Part shown: piece by piece, positions 1-12,261 of the stretch
Layout: each line of letters opens with the position of its first letter
How positions within the stretch are numbered: the stretch's first letter is position 1
Source: Pseudovirgaria hyperparasitica
Taxonomy: Eukaryota; Ascomycota; Dothideomycetes; Acrospermales; Acrospermaceae
Length of the DNA stretch: 64,000 nt
Assembly: GCF_010093815.1 (NCBI RefSeq)
Contig: NW_022985559.1
Location: 869,180 to 933,179 of the forward strand
Direction of reading: 5' to 3'
Notes under the pieces: generated by a model
What the model was told of the DNA's origin: nothing
Databases searched by the model: none
What the model saw: the letters and a program-made list of their open reading frames with translations, nothing else
Translations under genes and position numbers: made by a program

Positions 1-232
1 TGGGATGGAATGTGTATTGGGAAATTCTTGGATTGGGTAGAATGTACTGTAGATAGTGGATGCGATGGAATGTATTGTGTATACACATCCCCAGCAAAAG
101 GTATGAGAGAACATGGGGGATGTTAGTTATGTTGGGTCTTTGAGTATGCACATTGTGTATAATGCGCTGACACTTGATTATTGAATGCATAAATTTTGTC
201 TAAGGTCATGAAATGTCATTAATTAATATGCT

Positions 233-1630
<1,398 letters not shown>

Positions 1631-1703
1631 TATGGAGACTGAGCCCGAGTATCAAAGTCGACTTGTCTGACGAGCCAGTGCTCTGATCTGGGACCCGGTC
1701 CAT

Positions 1704-1711
1704 TACTTATA
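1704..1711 (-). promoter_or_regulatory. TATA box of the subtilisin gene
   Basis: On the minus strand TATAAGTA lies about 75 bp upstream of the protease ATG. That spacing fits a fungal TATA element with a short leader. It is read by eye only. Confidence 0.4.
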
Positions 1712-4195
1712 TCCCACGAGTGTCCAACGCATAACTGCCTCGGTGGAGCATAGCATGCATACAGAGCCGGTTGTTGTCGCTGGTAATGCTGTATATCAAA
1801 CGTCCGCAAGCTGACGCATATCAGGGGGAGGATAAATCCAGCCTTTCGAATAAAGTGTTTGCCCAGAATTGCATGTTGTAGCATCAAAAAAGACATGTAT
1901 CTCGTGTTTCGACTGTGACTTTTCAGAAGATCTCACATCGTTTACTGGCGAAGCGGAGGCAGGATAGGACGGATCGTGCCGTGCCAACCTTGCGCCCCTG
2001 GTGCCTTCGTTGCATTCCACAAATACGAGTGGCTAGGCGAGCATAACAATCTGCTAACAAGATAAAAGAAGGCAAGCGGTCAGCTTGACACGTTTTCGAT
2101 GGCAGTCATGCTGGGTCGGAGAAATTACCAACGACCGAGATGGCGGAAAATCGGCTATTCTCCGATACAGCCTCCAGCCCCGAGCTGGATCGCAAAAATC
2201 AGGCAGCAGGGCGGCGACTCAGAGTATGTCGAAGGGTTCCGTCATGATCCGTACGGCGTATGGTCCTTGTTCAAGGCACCAGAGAGCAGTTGCCCTAATG
2301 ACTTGACGCCGTGATGTTGCTGATGATAGGAGTTCATACTTTTCCGATAGTGGTCACAAAGCGAGCTTTTTCAAGCTGAACCTTTTCAGGCAACCCTTGA
2401 GGCATACTCCTTTGACCAATAGGCCGTGTGGCGCCCACATAGGATATTCAACAGTCTTTCTTCAATACGAAATGAGTGAATAGCGTTCAAAGATTGAGAT
2501 CTCCAGCATGTCGTGACGCCAACAGACTGTTCGTGGTTTGCCGTTTGATGCTTATACCGTAATAATGAAGCATCCATGGTACGGTGAGTTGCAAGGGCAG
2601 GAAGCGTCGACTACTAGTCCTCGAACAGCCAAAGACTCTCTCAGCCCTACCTAGATGTAAACAGTCTAGGTCAGCTACCAACATGGTACTGAGAAATCGC
2701 TCAGTTGAGGCTGATATGGCAATCGGGGCAACTTGGGGTTGAATCCGGCTTTCGAGGTTGTTCGAGCTGGCAAGCTACGAATAGATATACCAATGTGTTG
2801 TACTGATCAGGAAATGCCAGCACTCTATCAGACCAATAATTCATAGATTTTGCAGCGAGCAACCGTTCGAACGGTTGTATATCCATCGGAGAGCGCATCA
2901 AGGGGCACAGAGGCCCCCGTCCCGGCATCTAATGATTGACATCTGTAGCCACAAAAAGAAAGCAAAAAGCAAATGAAGCGGCCATGTTCCGTGTATGAGG
3001 AGAGAACCAAGGCGCGAGCGTGATTTGCCAAGCCCGGTCATCCGATACGGGATTCAGGTTACGCATGACAGTAGAAGATTTTACATGACTAGATTTTCTC
3101 AGACACCTTGCTTCAATCACCCGTTGTGCATTTCCCAAGTCCAGCATGTTATATCTGCCTTTCAAGCTGAATGTAGCAGTCGTTTCGTCAACCGCATATG
3201 GTCTCTCCCGAACAAATCAGGCCACCGCTAATTAGTACAAACCTTAAAGGGGTGGGCCTCTAAGGATTTCTGGTCGTTTCACAGTACAACGGTATAATTA
3301 ATTAATCAGAGGCAGAATCCCCTTTGTTTGTCGGCTGGGCCTAGAACTTCTTATTCATCACTGTCAAACACTCGAAACACAGCCGATGAGTCGCCAAGAC
3401 TTCTCCTCTCCGCCTTCTCTATCGCCGCGTGGCCTGCATGACGATGATCGAAGGCCAAGCCTACTGCATACATCCCTGAGCCTCTACCGACACGATGGTC
3501 ATCTCATCCCAAGTCATTTGGCAAATACACTGCCAGGCCCACCTGTGTCCTCGGCCCCGGTAACCGTTGTGCTTGGCCCCAAGGAATCTCGAACGCTGGA
3601 AGACAGCGACGTGCTAGGTTCCCGCTGTCCATTTCCCCTTGGCCATCGCCCTACGCCTACTCGGGCATCGGACTTTGGCTTTGTTGGGAAAGTTATTAGC
3701 CCTACTAACAATGTGGCATGATAAAGTCTCCCCTATGCCTTCATAAGAATGGTGTGAGTCCGCTCGTTTCCGGGCACGATGTTCAAGAGATTCTTCTTGG
3801 CGCAATCCTTGCTTCGCGAGAGACGACTGGACAGCCAAGGTCACCGACCTACCACGAACCCGTCATTTTCGACCGTGGCTTTACGCTTCCTAATTAACTT
3901 TGGCTTGTCGAAATGTCCTGGCAATGAGGCTAACAGCGACCCATCAGCGCATTCTTAAACACCATTGTTCTGCCCGTTGTGAACTTGTGACACCATGTTT
4001 TGTACTTAACGGTCCATAGGAACCTTTTATGCCTCGATTTCTCATTCCGTTGTGCAACAATCCAGAGATACTGTTTGCGGTATCCAGCCTCTTTAGCCTT
4101 CATTTTATTTCATCCTTTTAATTTAAAGTCAACCTTTCTCTCGCCTCGAGCTCTGGTTCCGCTTACTATTCTGTCCTCATCCCTTTCGTACCACG
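1712..4195. other. Intergenic region between protease and carbonic anhydrase
   Basis: This 2.5 kb stretch holds only short open frames without recognisable domains. It must contain the divergent promoters of the protease (-) and the carbonic anhydrase (+). The 200 bp before the anhydrase ATG are pyrimidine-rich, as in many fungal leaders. One 111-codon frame (3386-3721) is listed separately. Confidence 0.5.
3386..3721 (+). CDS. Possible small hypothetical protein
   Basis: This ATG-initiated frame of 111 aa follows an A/C-rich leader ('acacagccgATG'). The product is rich in Ser, Pro and Arg at the N-terminus (MSRQDFSSPPSLSPRG) and has no signal peptide, membrane segment or known domain. It could be a real small protein, the first exon of a longer one, or chance. 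The minus strand over the same bases is also open for 76 aa, so coding bias is not decisive. Confidence 0.25.
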   Translation: MSRQDFSSPPSLSPRGLHDDDRRPSLLHTSLSLYRHDGHLIPSHLANTLPGPPVSSAPVTVVLGPKESRTLEDSDVLGSRCPFPLGHRPTPTRASDFGFVGKVISPTNNVA

Positions 4196-5093
4196 ATGTT
4201 GTCAATACTTTCTCTCACCCTGTGCGCTGCGAGCCTGGTACTGGCGTGCTCCGATCACACAGAATATCATCGCGCAAAGCGCCAGATCGCCGAAAAGGAT
4301 TGGGCCTACGAAGCTTCATACAATTGGGGAAAAATCAACCCAGGCAAGTGTCCGCCAGACACCTACCTATAGGACAGTCAGCTAACCTATATCCTCTACA
4401 GACTACGAGCTCTGCCAAACAGGCACAATGCAGTCCCCCATCCCTCTCTTACTGACACAAGGTCTATCTCTCAACCACCGTCCCACATTCAACTTCCCCG
4501 AGACCACAAACGGCACGTTCCGCAACTGGGGCTACGGCCCGGGCTTCAACGTCTACACCGGTGCTGACATCACCAAAAACCCTTCTGTCACCTTCGAGGA
4601 GAACATCGAAGACCCCGGGACCGGTGCCCTGAGTTCTCGCAACGAAACGGCCTACCTCCTCGGCTGGCACATTCACTCCCCGGCAGACCACAGTGTCGGT
4701 GGAGACCGGTCCAAAGCCGAGCTACACTTCGTCTTTGCCAAACCCGACGGCCACGAGCGCGCCGTCTTCGCCGTCCGAATCGACCCCGGCAACTCCGAGT
4801 CTGCCTTTTTCGCGCAATTGCCCAATCCGCTCATCTCGTGGCGCGATGCGGCGACCGAGAAGTCGGGCGTGGAGATGAACCTGAACCTGGCGCTGGAGGA
4901 GGCGAACACGTTCAATGAGTTCTGGACGTACCGTGGGAGTCTGACTAGTCCGCCGTGTACGGAGGGGCTGCGGTGGTTTGTGGCGCGGAATATCCTGTTT
5001 GTCAGTAATGCGCAGATGCAGGAGATTCTGAGGGTCAGCACGTATTCTGCGAGGGCTGAGCAGGAGGTTTGGCTGCATGCTGTCAATGTGTGA
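4196..5093 (+). CDS. Secreted alpha-class carbonic anhydrase
   Basis: The product hydrates CO2 to bicarbonate outside the cell or at the wall. Two exons, 4196-4343 and 4402-5093, give 279 aa. The N-terminus (MLSILSLTLCAASLVLAC) is a signal peptide. The alpha-CA hallmarks are visible: zinc ligands His139 and His141 in GWHIHSPADH and His158 in AELHFVF, plus the GSLTSPPCTEGLRWFV signature near the C-terminal third. NGT and NET are likely N-glycosylation sites. The only frame-preserving join uses a GC donor (AG|GCAAGT) with a CTAAC branch point and CTACAG acceptor; the GT 4 bp downstream would give the wrong phase. Most fungal carbonic anhydrases are beta class, so an alpha enzyme is the rarer type. 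It lies in a block of secreted-protein genes. Confidence 0.92.
4344..4401 (+). other. GC-AG intron in the carbonic anhydrase gene
   Basis: This 58 bp intron starts GCAAGT after an AG and ends CTACAG, with CTAAC about 15 bp before the acceptor. Using it restores NPD|YELCQTG in the alpha-CA fold. The strong match of the other donor positions is typical of genuine GC-AG introns. Confidence 0.8.
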
Positions 5094-5797
5094 GATCAGG
5101 TCTGGACGGACGTTTCTGCTTTGTTGTCACTACTGGGCGGTTTGGTGATGTTGGCGCTTTTCAGTTGGGTGGATGGGTAGGCAAGTGGTTTCGGTGTGGG
5201 GTGTGCAGCATTTTAAAGGTGAAAAAGCATAGGTGTGGCCTTGTGACATTAATGTATACTTCAGCGTCTTAATCCAGATCATGATGTTACCGGGCCTACT
5301 GGTCATAGCAACATAGGCCATCTTACCAAGGTTGAATACTACTACTGTTCATGTCCAGCACCAACTTGCTATCGAACCATTAAGCGAGCGTCAGAGTCTA
5401 GTACCCCTTAATTAGTATCCGGACCTTATCATATAAGCTCCCATAATCAGTAGAGATCTAGAACAAGTGTAAGGTACTATCTAGTGCTAAACATTAAGCT
5501 TGCTAGATAACATCTACTTTTAGTACTAATTAATAATAGATCTAGTGAGATAATCTCATTATTCAGTTATTCGAGTACTGTTTCAGGCATGAGTAATGAG
5601 ACAGATATCTAGAGCGAGAAATGTCACTGTTATGTCACTGCGCGACTGATTAGAAACGCCTGCACGAGGAATGACATTCAACGCATCCCACATGCAGAAA
5701 TGGTCCTACAATCTTTGTCACATCCCACATCCTAATGTGGTCCTTCAATTTTGTCACAGACCACAGACCTACGTTCATGGCTCGCATAGCCCCGGAA
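5094..5797. other. Intergenic TA/CTAG-rich stretch
   Basis: About 5390-5600 is rich in TA steps and in CTAG, AGATCT and TTAATTA words. It has stops in all frames and resembles short RIP-degraded DNA. No gene is seen. The last part must contain the promoter of the next secreted-protein gene. Confidence 0.5.
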
Positions 5798-5803
5798 TAT
5801 AAG
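5798..5803 (+). promoter_or_regulatory. TATA-like element of the small secreted protein gene
   Basis: TATAAG lies about 145 bp before the ATG at 5944. That distance is reasonable if the 52 bp leader intron proposed at 5878-5929 is removed. Confidence 0.3.
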
Positions 5804-5877
5804 TTACGGCCGTTTCTCGTGGAGAGAGCTCCGTGGCAACAGCAGTTCCTCCGAAGGATCCACAGTGATAAATCCAT

Positions 5878-5929
5878 GTAAGCTCTCTTATTCTTAGCCA
5901 TACCTATAGCGCGTCTAATCATGCTGTAG
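5878..5929 (+). other. Probable 5'-leader intron of the secreted protein gene
   Basis: GTAAGC begins the 52 bp segment, CTAAT lies about 10 bp from the 3' end, and it ends CTGTAG, 14 bp before the ATG. The donor GT lies inside an upstream ATGTAA start-stop pair, so splicing would destroy that minimal upstream frame. Transcript evidence is needed. Confidence 0.45.
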
Positions 5930-5943
5930 CATCTGCACTCACA

Positions 5944-6405
5944 ATGCGGTTCTTCAATTTTAACACCATCCTCGCCGCAGCCATGCTCGCTCTTCCATCT
6001 GCCCTTGCGGCAGACTGTCGGGACCTGGAGACCTGCCTCACCTACTACGAAGACGCAGAATGCAAAGGACCCCTCGGCAATGTGACCGGCAAACCTTTCG
6101 ACGGACTCGGCAGCTACGCCGTCACCTGCAAAAACAATTGCTTTCACTATCCCGCAAGTTTCAAAAGCCTGCAGTTCGACAACTACGACGGTGTTTACAT
6201 TAGTTGCGAAGTCTTTACCGATTCCGATTGCAGGAAAAATAAGAAAAAACTTGAATCAGATCATGGAACTGTTTATGCTATAAAAGATCCAAAGGGGGAC
6301 CATGGCTTACAGCGAACGTGCGCCAAGCATGAGGGCGAGGGCGACTGGAAGAGTATGAAATGCGTCAAGAGCACGTGCCCGGATTGGTCGTTGGCGTGGT
6401 GGTGA
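5944..6405 (+). CDS. Small cysteine-rich secreted protein, effector-like
   Basis: This single-exon gene encodes 153 aa. A clear signal peptide (MRFFNFNTILAAAMLALPSALA) is followed by a mature region with ten cysteines, an even number that allows five disulphides. Groups include DCRDLETC, DAEC, TCKNNC, ISC, SDC, RTC and MKCVKSTC. One NVT site could be N-glycosylated. No catalytic motif or known family was recognised. Size, cysteine content, secretion signal and a position beside degenerate TA-rich DNA match the usual profile of fungal apoplastic effectors or small wall proteins; that role is inference. The protein ends WSLAWW, without a GPI-like hydrophobic tail. The 3' half is more A/G-rich (GDCRKNKKKLES region) than the 5' half. 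Confidence 0.8.
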   Translation: MRFFNFNTILAAAMLALPSALAADCRDLETCLTYYEDAECKGPLGNVTGKPFDGLGSYAVTCKNNCFHYPASFKSLQFDNYDGVYISCEVFTDSDCRKNKKKLESDHGTVYAIKDPKGDHGLQRTCAKHEGEGDWKSMKCVKSTCPDWSLAWW

Positions 6406-6449
6406 CACGGTTCACGGACTTGTTATGTGCCTAGAACTTAACACTCTTG

Positions 6450-7260
6450 GCACTCATACCCGTGTGTTCTCTCTGTCCTCGAATCAGAGAGATTGTCATA
6501 CAGGCATCATAAGCTCATACTATACCTCGCCAAGTGTACGGGGTAGCGTGTGAGGCACCTATCTTGGGCAATCTTACATGTCTATATAGTGACCTAGGAC
6601 TGCAGGACAGCGACTTATCGAGTAGTCACGGACATGGATGTATATAACAACGCAATTGTATATAGAGACATTACCTTACAAGAACAAGAAACATTTGAAA
6701 GGAATAATCAAACAGCGTGAAGTAGATGCTACTTAATAACTTCAGACCTAGGTATAAGCTATAAGTAACTACTCTATATACACTATATGGCTATCTAGGC
6801 CCTAGGTAGAATAATGTGTTAGTTTATAGTGTGACTACTAAGAGAGAGGGAGAAAATAAAGATGAAAAGAAGTTTCTGGAGAGGTGTCCTATATCATAAA
6901 ATATACTACTATCCAGATTCTCTTCTAGATATAAAGTAGCTAGAAAACAATCTATATCGGTATATAATACCTTCTTTATAATTAATTATTTATATATACC
7001 AGCAGTAGACAGGAAATCTATCTACACTTCTCAACATTAAGAGCGGTAGAAGGGAGATATATCAAACGTATAATGCAATATAAGAGTATATAAGTATAAT
7101 TCTTTAAGATACCATTCCCTTCTCCAAGCGTGCGCTCCTCTAGGGCGAGACACGTTCAGCTACTATGAGAAAAGTACACTGATGGTACGCTCTCCTCTCT
7201 TCATATATACTACGTAAGTATCAAACAAGATCCACTGATAGGACATAGCACAGAAACGTA
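6450..7260. repeat. TA-rich degenerate island (RIP-like relic)
   Basis: The stretch is dominated by TATATA, CTATAT, CTAGG and AGTATA words. It has dense stops in all frames and clearly lower GC than its neighbours. It looks like an old repeat degraded by C-to-T mutation, but no element type or terminal repeat can be recognised. A dinucleotide index (TpA/ApT and (CpA+TpG)/(ApC+GpT)) would decide. Confidence 0.5.
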
Positions 7261-7631
7261 ACAGAGAGAGCCATCTGCGACCTGGGCGTGTAGCACAATG
7301 ACGTACGTCTAGGTCCTTGGCATGAATTCACACCTTCCACATTCGAAGATAGCCAGTATTTGAATTGAAACCAGTTAAGACCGTGAGTCGGTATCCCTCT
7401 AAATGTCTCTCAGTCCAAGACATTCTATCCCAGCTCTCGAGTACCTAAGCTTCAACTAACCTCCACCCCGTCCTGATTCCTGAACACGATCCCCACACCT
7501 ACCAAACAAGCCCCGTCTGCAGAATCATAACTCCTCCTACTTCCCACCCTCACCAATCCTCCCACTCCCCAGAGAAAACCAAGCCCTCACACCAGCACCC
7601 CTTTTCCCATATTCTCCACCGTCTCCCAAGA

Positions 7632-8207
7632 ATGTCAGACTCCGCCATCTGCACCCACGCCACCACGCCTCCCATCCTCATCAACACAACCAACCTCTCC
7701 GGCCAGATCTGCGGCGCCAACATCCGCCCGTCGACGGCATCAACAGTGTCCTCCTCCGGCTTCTCCATCGCAACCTGCTGTGATGAAGGCGCGGAGGTGC
7801 GTGTTCAGGACGACTGCACTCAGTTTTGCAAGTACGGCTTGACTGAGGTGGATTTCCGGCGCTGCGTGGCGGGATTGTTTGATGGTAGACCGAAGACAGG
7901 GCTGGATGTTTATTGTGAGGCTGTGGATGAGGGGATTGGTGGGGGAGGGGGTAGTAGTAGTGGTGGTGTGAGTTGGAGTTCGATGGTGACGGAGACGGTG
8001 GCCAGCACACCGACGGAGGTGCCAACGATGGTCGAATCAACCGTAATGAGCGCAGAACCGGCGCCTCCAAGTGGTCTGTAGTGCCCTTGACGTATAAACG
8101 GATCCACGCTGACAGAGCGCTCAGAAACTGGTGCGGCGAGCCACTTGCCGAGTTCAAAGATGGCGGTTGGGATATTAGGTGCGGTGATGGCAGTTCTTGG
8201 ATTTTGA
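7632..8207 (+). CDS. Cys-rich surface-type protein with possible GPI-like tail
   Basis: The ATG at 7632 opens a frame with spaced cysteines (AICTHA, GQICGAN, ATCCDEG, DDCTQFCKYG, RRCVAG, VYCEAV), then a Gly/Ser/Thr-rich linker. Read straight through it stops at 8081 (149 aa). An intron from about 8071 or 8074 to 8124, with a CTGAC branch point and CTCAG acceptor, would instead join it in frame to TGAASHLPSSK followed by the hydrophobic end MAVGILGAVMAVLGF and a stop at 8207. That tail resembles a GPI-anchor signal or a short membrane anchor. The donor (GTGGTC or GTCTGT) is weak. No signal peptide is visible at the N-terminus and no upstream ATG supplies one, which conflicts with a GPI-anchored product. 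The Cys pattern resembles a common uncharacterised fungal secreted family. Confidence 0.55.
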
Positions 8208-8473
8208 CGTGACTGGACATAGTTTAAATGGTGGGAATGCAAAACAGTTCGTCGACTACGGAGCTTTGGAAGACCAATAAGGGCCACACAGGTCAATTGG
8301 CCGGCGTATGAAGGTCGAATACATTTCAACAGGACCGGGAGGAGAGTAGTGTCATCACAATGGTTCATATACCACGAAAGTGTGAATTTTGCTCTCTGCC
8401 GTTGCAAGGTGCAGAATGAAAGCTTCAGGAAATACTACGTGGGAAGCAGAGACATCTAGCGCGAGCTTGTATT

Positions 8474-10778
8474 CTACCCCAAACCGGGATCAGGACTGTC
8501 ACTGGCATCCCATTGCGCCAACAACTGATCAACACGATACTGCGTTGCCCAACCAGTGTCCGTTTCAATCTCTCTCAGTAGTGACAGGACTAGCTCGCGG
8601 TCTCGACGGTCAGTGAAACATTGCCCGGCCACATACAGCGGCTGTATACCATGAATTCGAATGGATGCCTCGCTCTGCGAAAGTGCAATACTGACAATTT
8701 CCTGACAATGTCTCTGACAGAACTCAAGAACGTTTCCGTAAGACTTTGTCCGAGCCGCTACGGTAGAGCGTCCAGCGGTAGACTCGTGAGGCTTGTTGAT
8801 CAGAAGGAGTACTTGACTAAAGTGGTAATGCTGCATAGTGGCAGCACACATCGGAATGCTAAACCATACTTCGTGAAATCGATGATCGGTTGCAAAATCT
8901 TCATTTGGTGGGTCCAGGCGGGCTGGGGGGAAGAACGTCTGTGGCAGTATGTCGTACCACTTCTGAAAATGCTTCTCTAGGCAATACCAGAATTCGAGCA
9001 GATTGCGCTGTTTGGCGCCGAGCCATGCGCCTCCTCCAACTTCAGGAGGAACATCGTCTCCTGAAGCCATGAAGTTTACAAGCTTCATCATTAGCCATAT
9101 AAGACCATTTGATATAAGGTCCTCTTTCATTCCAGTGTAGTTGTCGTCGTTGCTAGCCTCAATGAACCCATCAGCATCTACTATAAGGCCTGCCTCTCGC
9201 CAGAGTTCGTGGTCTTCCGTATCTATACGTGTATAGGTATTGTTGATGACTGTCAAGTGTAAGTGCAGAACCTCAAATCTACAGCACTACAGACTAGCGT
9301 CGTGGTATGATCAAGTTAAGTGGCATGACTTACAAGCCGCAAGCATGTCTTGTCTGGCAATGTTCCAGAACGTAGCCTTCTTGGCTTTCAGTAGCGGACT
9401 TGGACTGACGGAAAAAGAAACACGCTCGAACGGCATCATCTGCTCCTTTGCGATATCCAACAGTGACCTGGCCCCACTGAGATGTCGTGACCACTCTGGA
9501 TTGGATGCATCCAGGAATTCATACACACCCAAGATGGCCGAAGCAACCAATAGTTCGACCGAATGAGGGCAAGATATAGATTGATTATTCATGCGGCGTC
9601 GTTTTTGTCCTGGCGCCTCTACGCCGTCCTGGAGATCTACAGTGCCCCCTAATTCGTTGGCTCGAGCCGACGAATCGTCCATTAGCCGCTGACGAAGAAT
9701 GTGTATAGCCTGATTGTAGTATTCTGTGGCTTTGTGAGACCAATTCACGTTCTGGTCTCCAGGATACAGCTCAGTGCGACCGACACGGGACTTCTTCCCA
9801 CCATATGTTGGCTTACCACCGTGAATATGTGCGAGTGCTTTGGCTGCGAGTGCAATGGCGGAGTACTTGAGGAGTGGATGCAGGAGGGCTTTTACAGGAA
9901 CGTAGTACGAAAAATAGAGCCCAAGATCGAATAAGTCCATCCATAAGCCAGGACCCTCTGAGAAGTAGCGTAGCAAATATGCAACTTCTCGATTGTTCTC
10001 CGGTGGGTGTCTTCCTCCAAGAGAGGTAGTTGTTCTATTGCGATGTGACGACATCCTCCGCAATGGTGAAACGGCGTTTGGAGACGATTGCTGCAGAGTT
10101 TGATCGACTGGATTCAGAATAAAGTCAAGATTGAGGTTTTTCATCATGGTCGTCCGAGGAGAGAGCCCAAGGTCCATTGTGGTCGTAGAGCTAGGAGAGC
10201 GGAGGTGTTGTCCGCCTGCTGCATCCATCGCAAATGAAAGCTGCTCAGGGGTCTGGGTAGCTTCTGAGACACAGGTGTCAGACTGCATCGCTTGATCCAT
10301 CAGCACCACTGAATGACAATCCGTGTTGCTATCGAGAGGTGTCATGAAAGCTGCATTTGGCGAATATTGTTTGATATTCGGATCGTGGGACGAGCTCGAC
10401 TGTGGTGAAGTGACATATGTAGGATGTGGGGACGAGGGATCTTCGTAGGGGTTCGTCGTGTGTACGAATGTGACATTCTTCGGTATGGAGAGCCAAACAC
10501 TTTCGTCGTCGAACGTGTTCTTGTAAGAGTAATATCTTCCCAGGGCTGCTTGCTCGCCAGCATCATCGATCCCACCATTCATGGATGCATTGTGCTGATG
10601 TCGGAACGTTATCCCGGAACTTGGAACGCATTTTCGAGAAGCCTTGATACACTGCGAGCATTCAGGCTTCTCTTCACTGCATTTGAGCTTGCGCTGGCGG
10701 CAGGTCAGACTATTGTAAGTTTAGCTGGATTGTAGAAGAGCGGGATGGAACAGATTACCATCCAGTTCGGGAGCGCAT
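8474..10778 (-). CDS. Zn2Cys6 fungal-specific transcription factor
   Basis: This is a nuclear regulator expected to bind CGG-type half sites. Three exons, 10778-10759, 10709-9334 and 9249-8474, give 723 aa. The first exon has only 20 bp and ends inside the codon of the first zinc-cluster cysteine. Joined, it reads C7-x2-C10-x6-C17-x6-C24-x2-C27-x6-C34 (CLTCRQRKLKC...CSQCIKASRKC), a complete binuclear cluster. The long middle part carries a Fungal_trans_2-like region (LLRYFSEGPGLWMDLFD, SVELLVASAILGVYEFLDAS, FWNIARQDMLAAFINN). It continues to LFDRRDRELVLSLLREIE-like helices at the end. Introns are 49 and 84 bp, both GT-AG. Its targets are unknown. The nearest gene, 6-phosphogluconolactonase, lies 0.7 kb upstream on the same strand. 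Confidence 0.88.
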
Positions 10779-11466
10779 CAGAAACGATTAGTCTGATCGG
10801 CAACTAGTCTCGTCAAATCATGACGAACGTGATAGGGCTCCTGAATGGCGTCAAGAGAGCATTTAGGAAGCATAGCTGTTGAAGTTGCGAAAACGACAAT
10901 CACAGAGAACGAAGAGTGCGGGGAGACAGAGTGCCGCGAAGCGGGGTGTGTAACTAGGGGGAGGTCGACGCGACATCGAATGAGATTTTAACCTCGCGAT
11001 GCTGGTAGAAAGTATTAGCAATCGCAATCGCGAATACAGTACATGCACTCGATCCGGCTGTATATGCATGCTGTTCTGCGGAATATGCTGAAGAATCTTG
11101 TGCTTGCGTCCAACCACGCGTGAATAAGAGACTTTAAGATGAGACAAAACACGAGTCAGTGAGATCGTACGATGTCGTCTTGATACAAGCTAAACGAAGA
11201 TCCACGGCAGGTCGTGCAGCAAATACGTAAACTCGTTTTCATCATTAATTGGACCGTTTATCATTGATATGCAAGGGGCGTTATCTAAATGAGACGGGAT
11301 GAACCAAGCAGCCACACCAGGTGCCGTAGAAAAGCCTACGTGCTGGCAGGCTCAAACGATGGGTATCGAGTTGGCAAAATAAGACAGATAAATCCCGTTG
11401 TGATGCCCGACTCTGCCAATCGAGCGCCACATTGCTTGAATGGGTACTTATTGTGCAATTCTGAGC
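10779..11466. other. Intergenic region upstream of the Zn2Cys6 gene
   Basis: No gene is seen in this 0.7 kb. It should hold the promoter of the Zn2Cys6 gene (-) and the 3' end of the phosphogluconolactonase gene (-). Confidence 0.5.
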
Positions 11467-12261
11467 TCATAGGCTTCCTCTCCTGCTTGGAAACTGGACA
11501 CCATCCACGGCTGGCGAGTCTGTGAACCAGGAGACCCGGTCTTGACCAAAGGAGTTGACGAGACCAGACGGTAACGAGTGGCCCTCCTCCGTATCGAAAA
11601 TCTGCCTCATGATCTCCTTCTTGCCGCCACCAGTGGCCACAAAGGCAATCTTGATTCCGTGAGTTGCCACGGGAAGGGAGATTGTGATGCGCTTCGGTGG
11701 GGGTTTGGGAGAATTATCGATAGGCAGAACCCAAGCATCAGTCTCGCGGAGCAGTGGCGAGCCTGGGAACAAGCTGCAGGTGTGGCCATCAGGACCGCAT
11801 CCAAGCAGGAGGAGGTCAAACATGGGTAGCTTGACACTGTCACGCGACGCGAATTCCTTGACCAGAGTCTTTTCGTATTGATCCGCCATTTCTTGAGTGT
11901 CGTCCAGGTATTCCACGTCAATCGGGAAAACAGTCGGCTTTCCCATCTCTTCTGGAATCTTATCCAACAACTCGTCCTTTAGGAGTTTATAGTTGCTGTC
12001 CTCGTGGTCGAGTGGAACAGCACGCTCATCTGCGAAGAAGATGCGCCATTTCGCAAATTGGACCTGATCGGTCGGACTGCTGCTCTTACTTTGCAAAAGG
12101 GCTTTGGCGAGGACTTTGGGCAGTGAGCCACCAGATACACCAACGCGAAAAACCTCGTGTCTCTCTATGGCAACGTTTTGAGCGTCCAATACGAACGACC
12201 GGAGATTTCTGGCGAGGTCTTCCGGGTCGGCGAAAGCGTATAGGTTTGGGGGCTTAACCAT
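11467..12261 (-). CDS. 6-phosphogluconolactonase
   Basis: This cytosolic enzyme hydrolyses 6-phosphogluconolactone in the oxidative pentose phosphate pathway, between glucose-6-phosphate dehydrogenase and 6-phosphogluconate dehydrogenase. The 264 aa single-exon frame has the usual family length and signatures: FRVGVSGGSLPKVLA for phosphate binding, WRIFFADERAVPLDHEDSNY in the middle, and FDLLLLGCGPDGHTCSLFPG with the active-site region. It ends with ITISLPV and IAFVATGGGKKEIM. No targeting signal is seen. Expected to be a constitutive metabolic gene with no functional tie to its regulatory neighbours. A single continuous frame with a good ATG makes the model secure. Confidence 0.95.
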   Translation of the reverse strand: MVKPPNLYAFADPEDLARNLRSFVLDAQNVAIERHEVFRVGVSGGSLPKVLAKALLQSKSSSPTDQVQFAKWRIFFADERAVPLDHEDSNYKLLKDELLDKIPEEMGKPTVFPIDVEYLDDTQEMADQYEKTLVKEFASRDSVKLPMFDLLLLGCGPDGHTCSLFPGSPLLRETDAWVLPIDNSPKPPPKRITISLPVATHGIKIAFVATGGGKKEIMRQIFDTEEGHSLPSGLVNSFGQDRVSWFTDSPAVDGVQFPSRRGSL

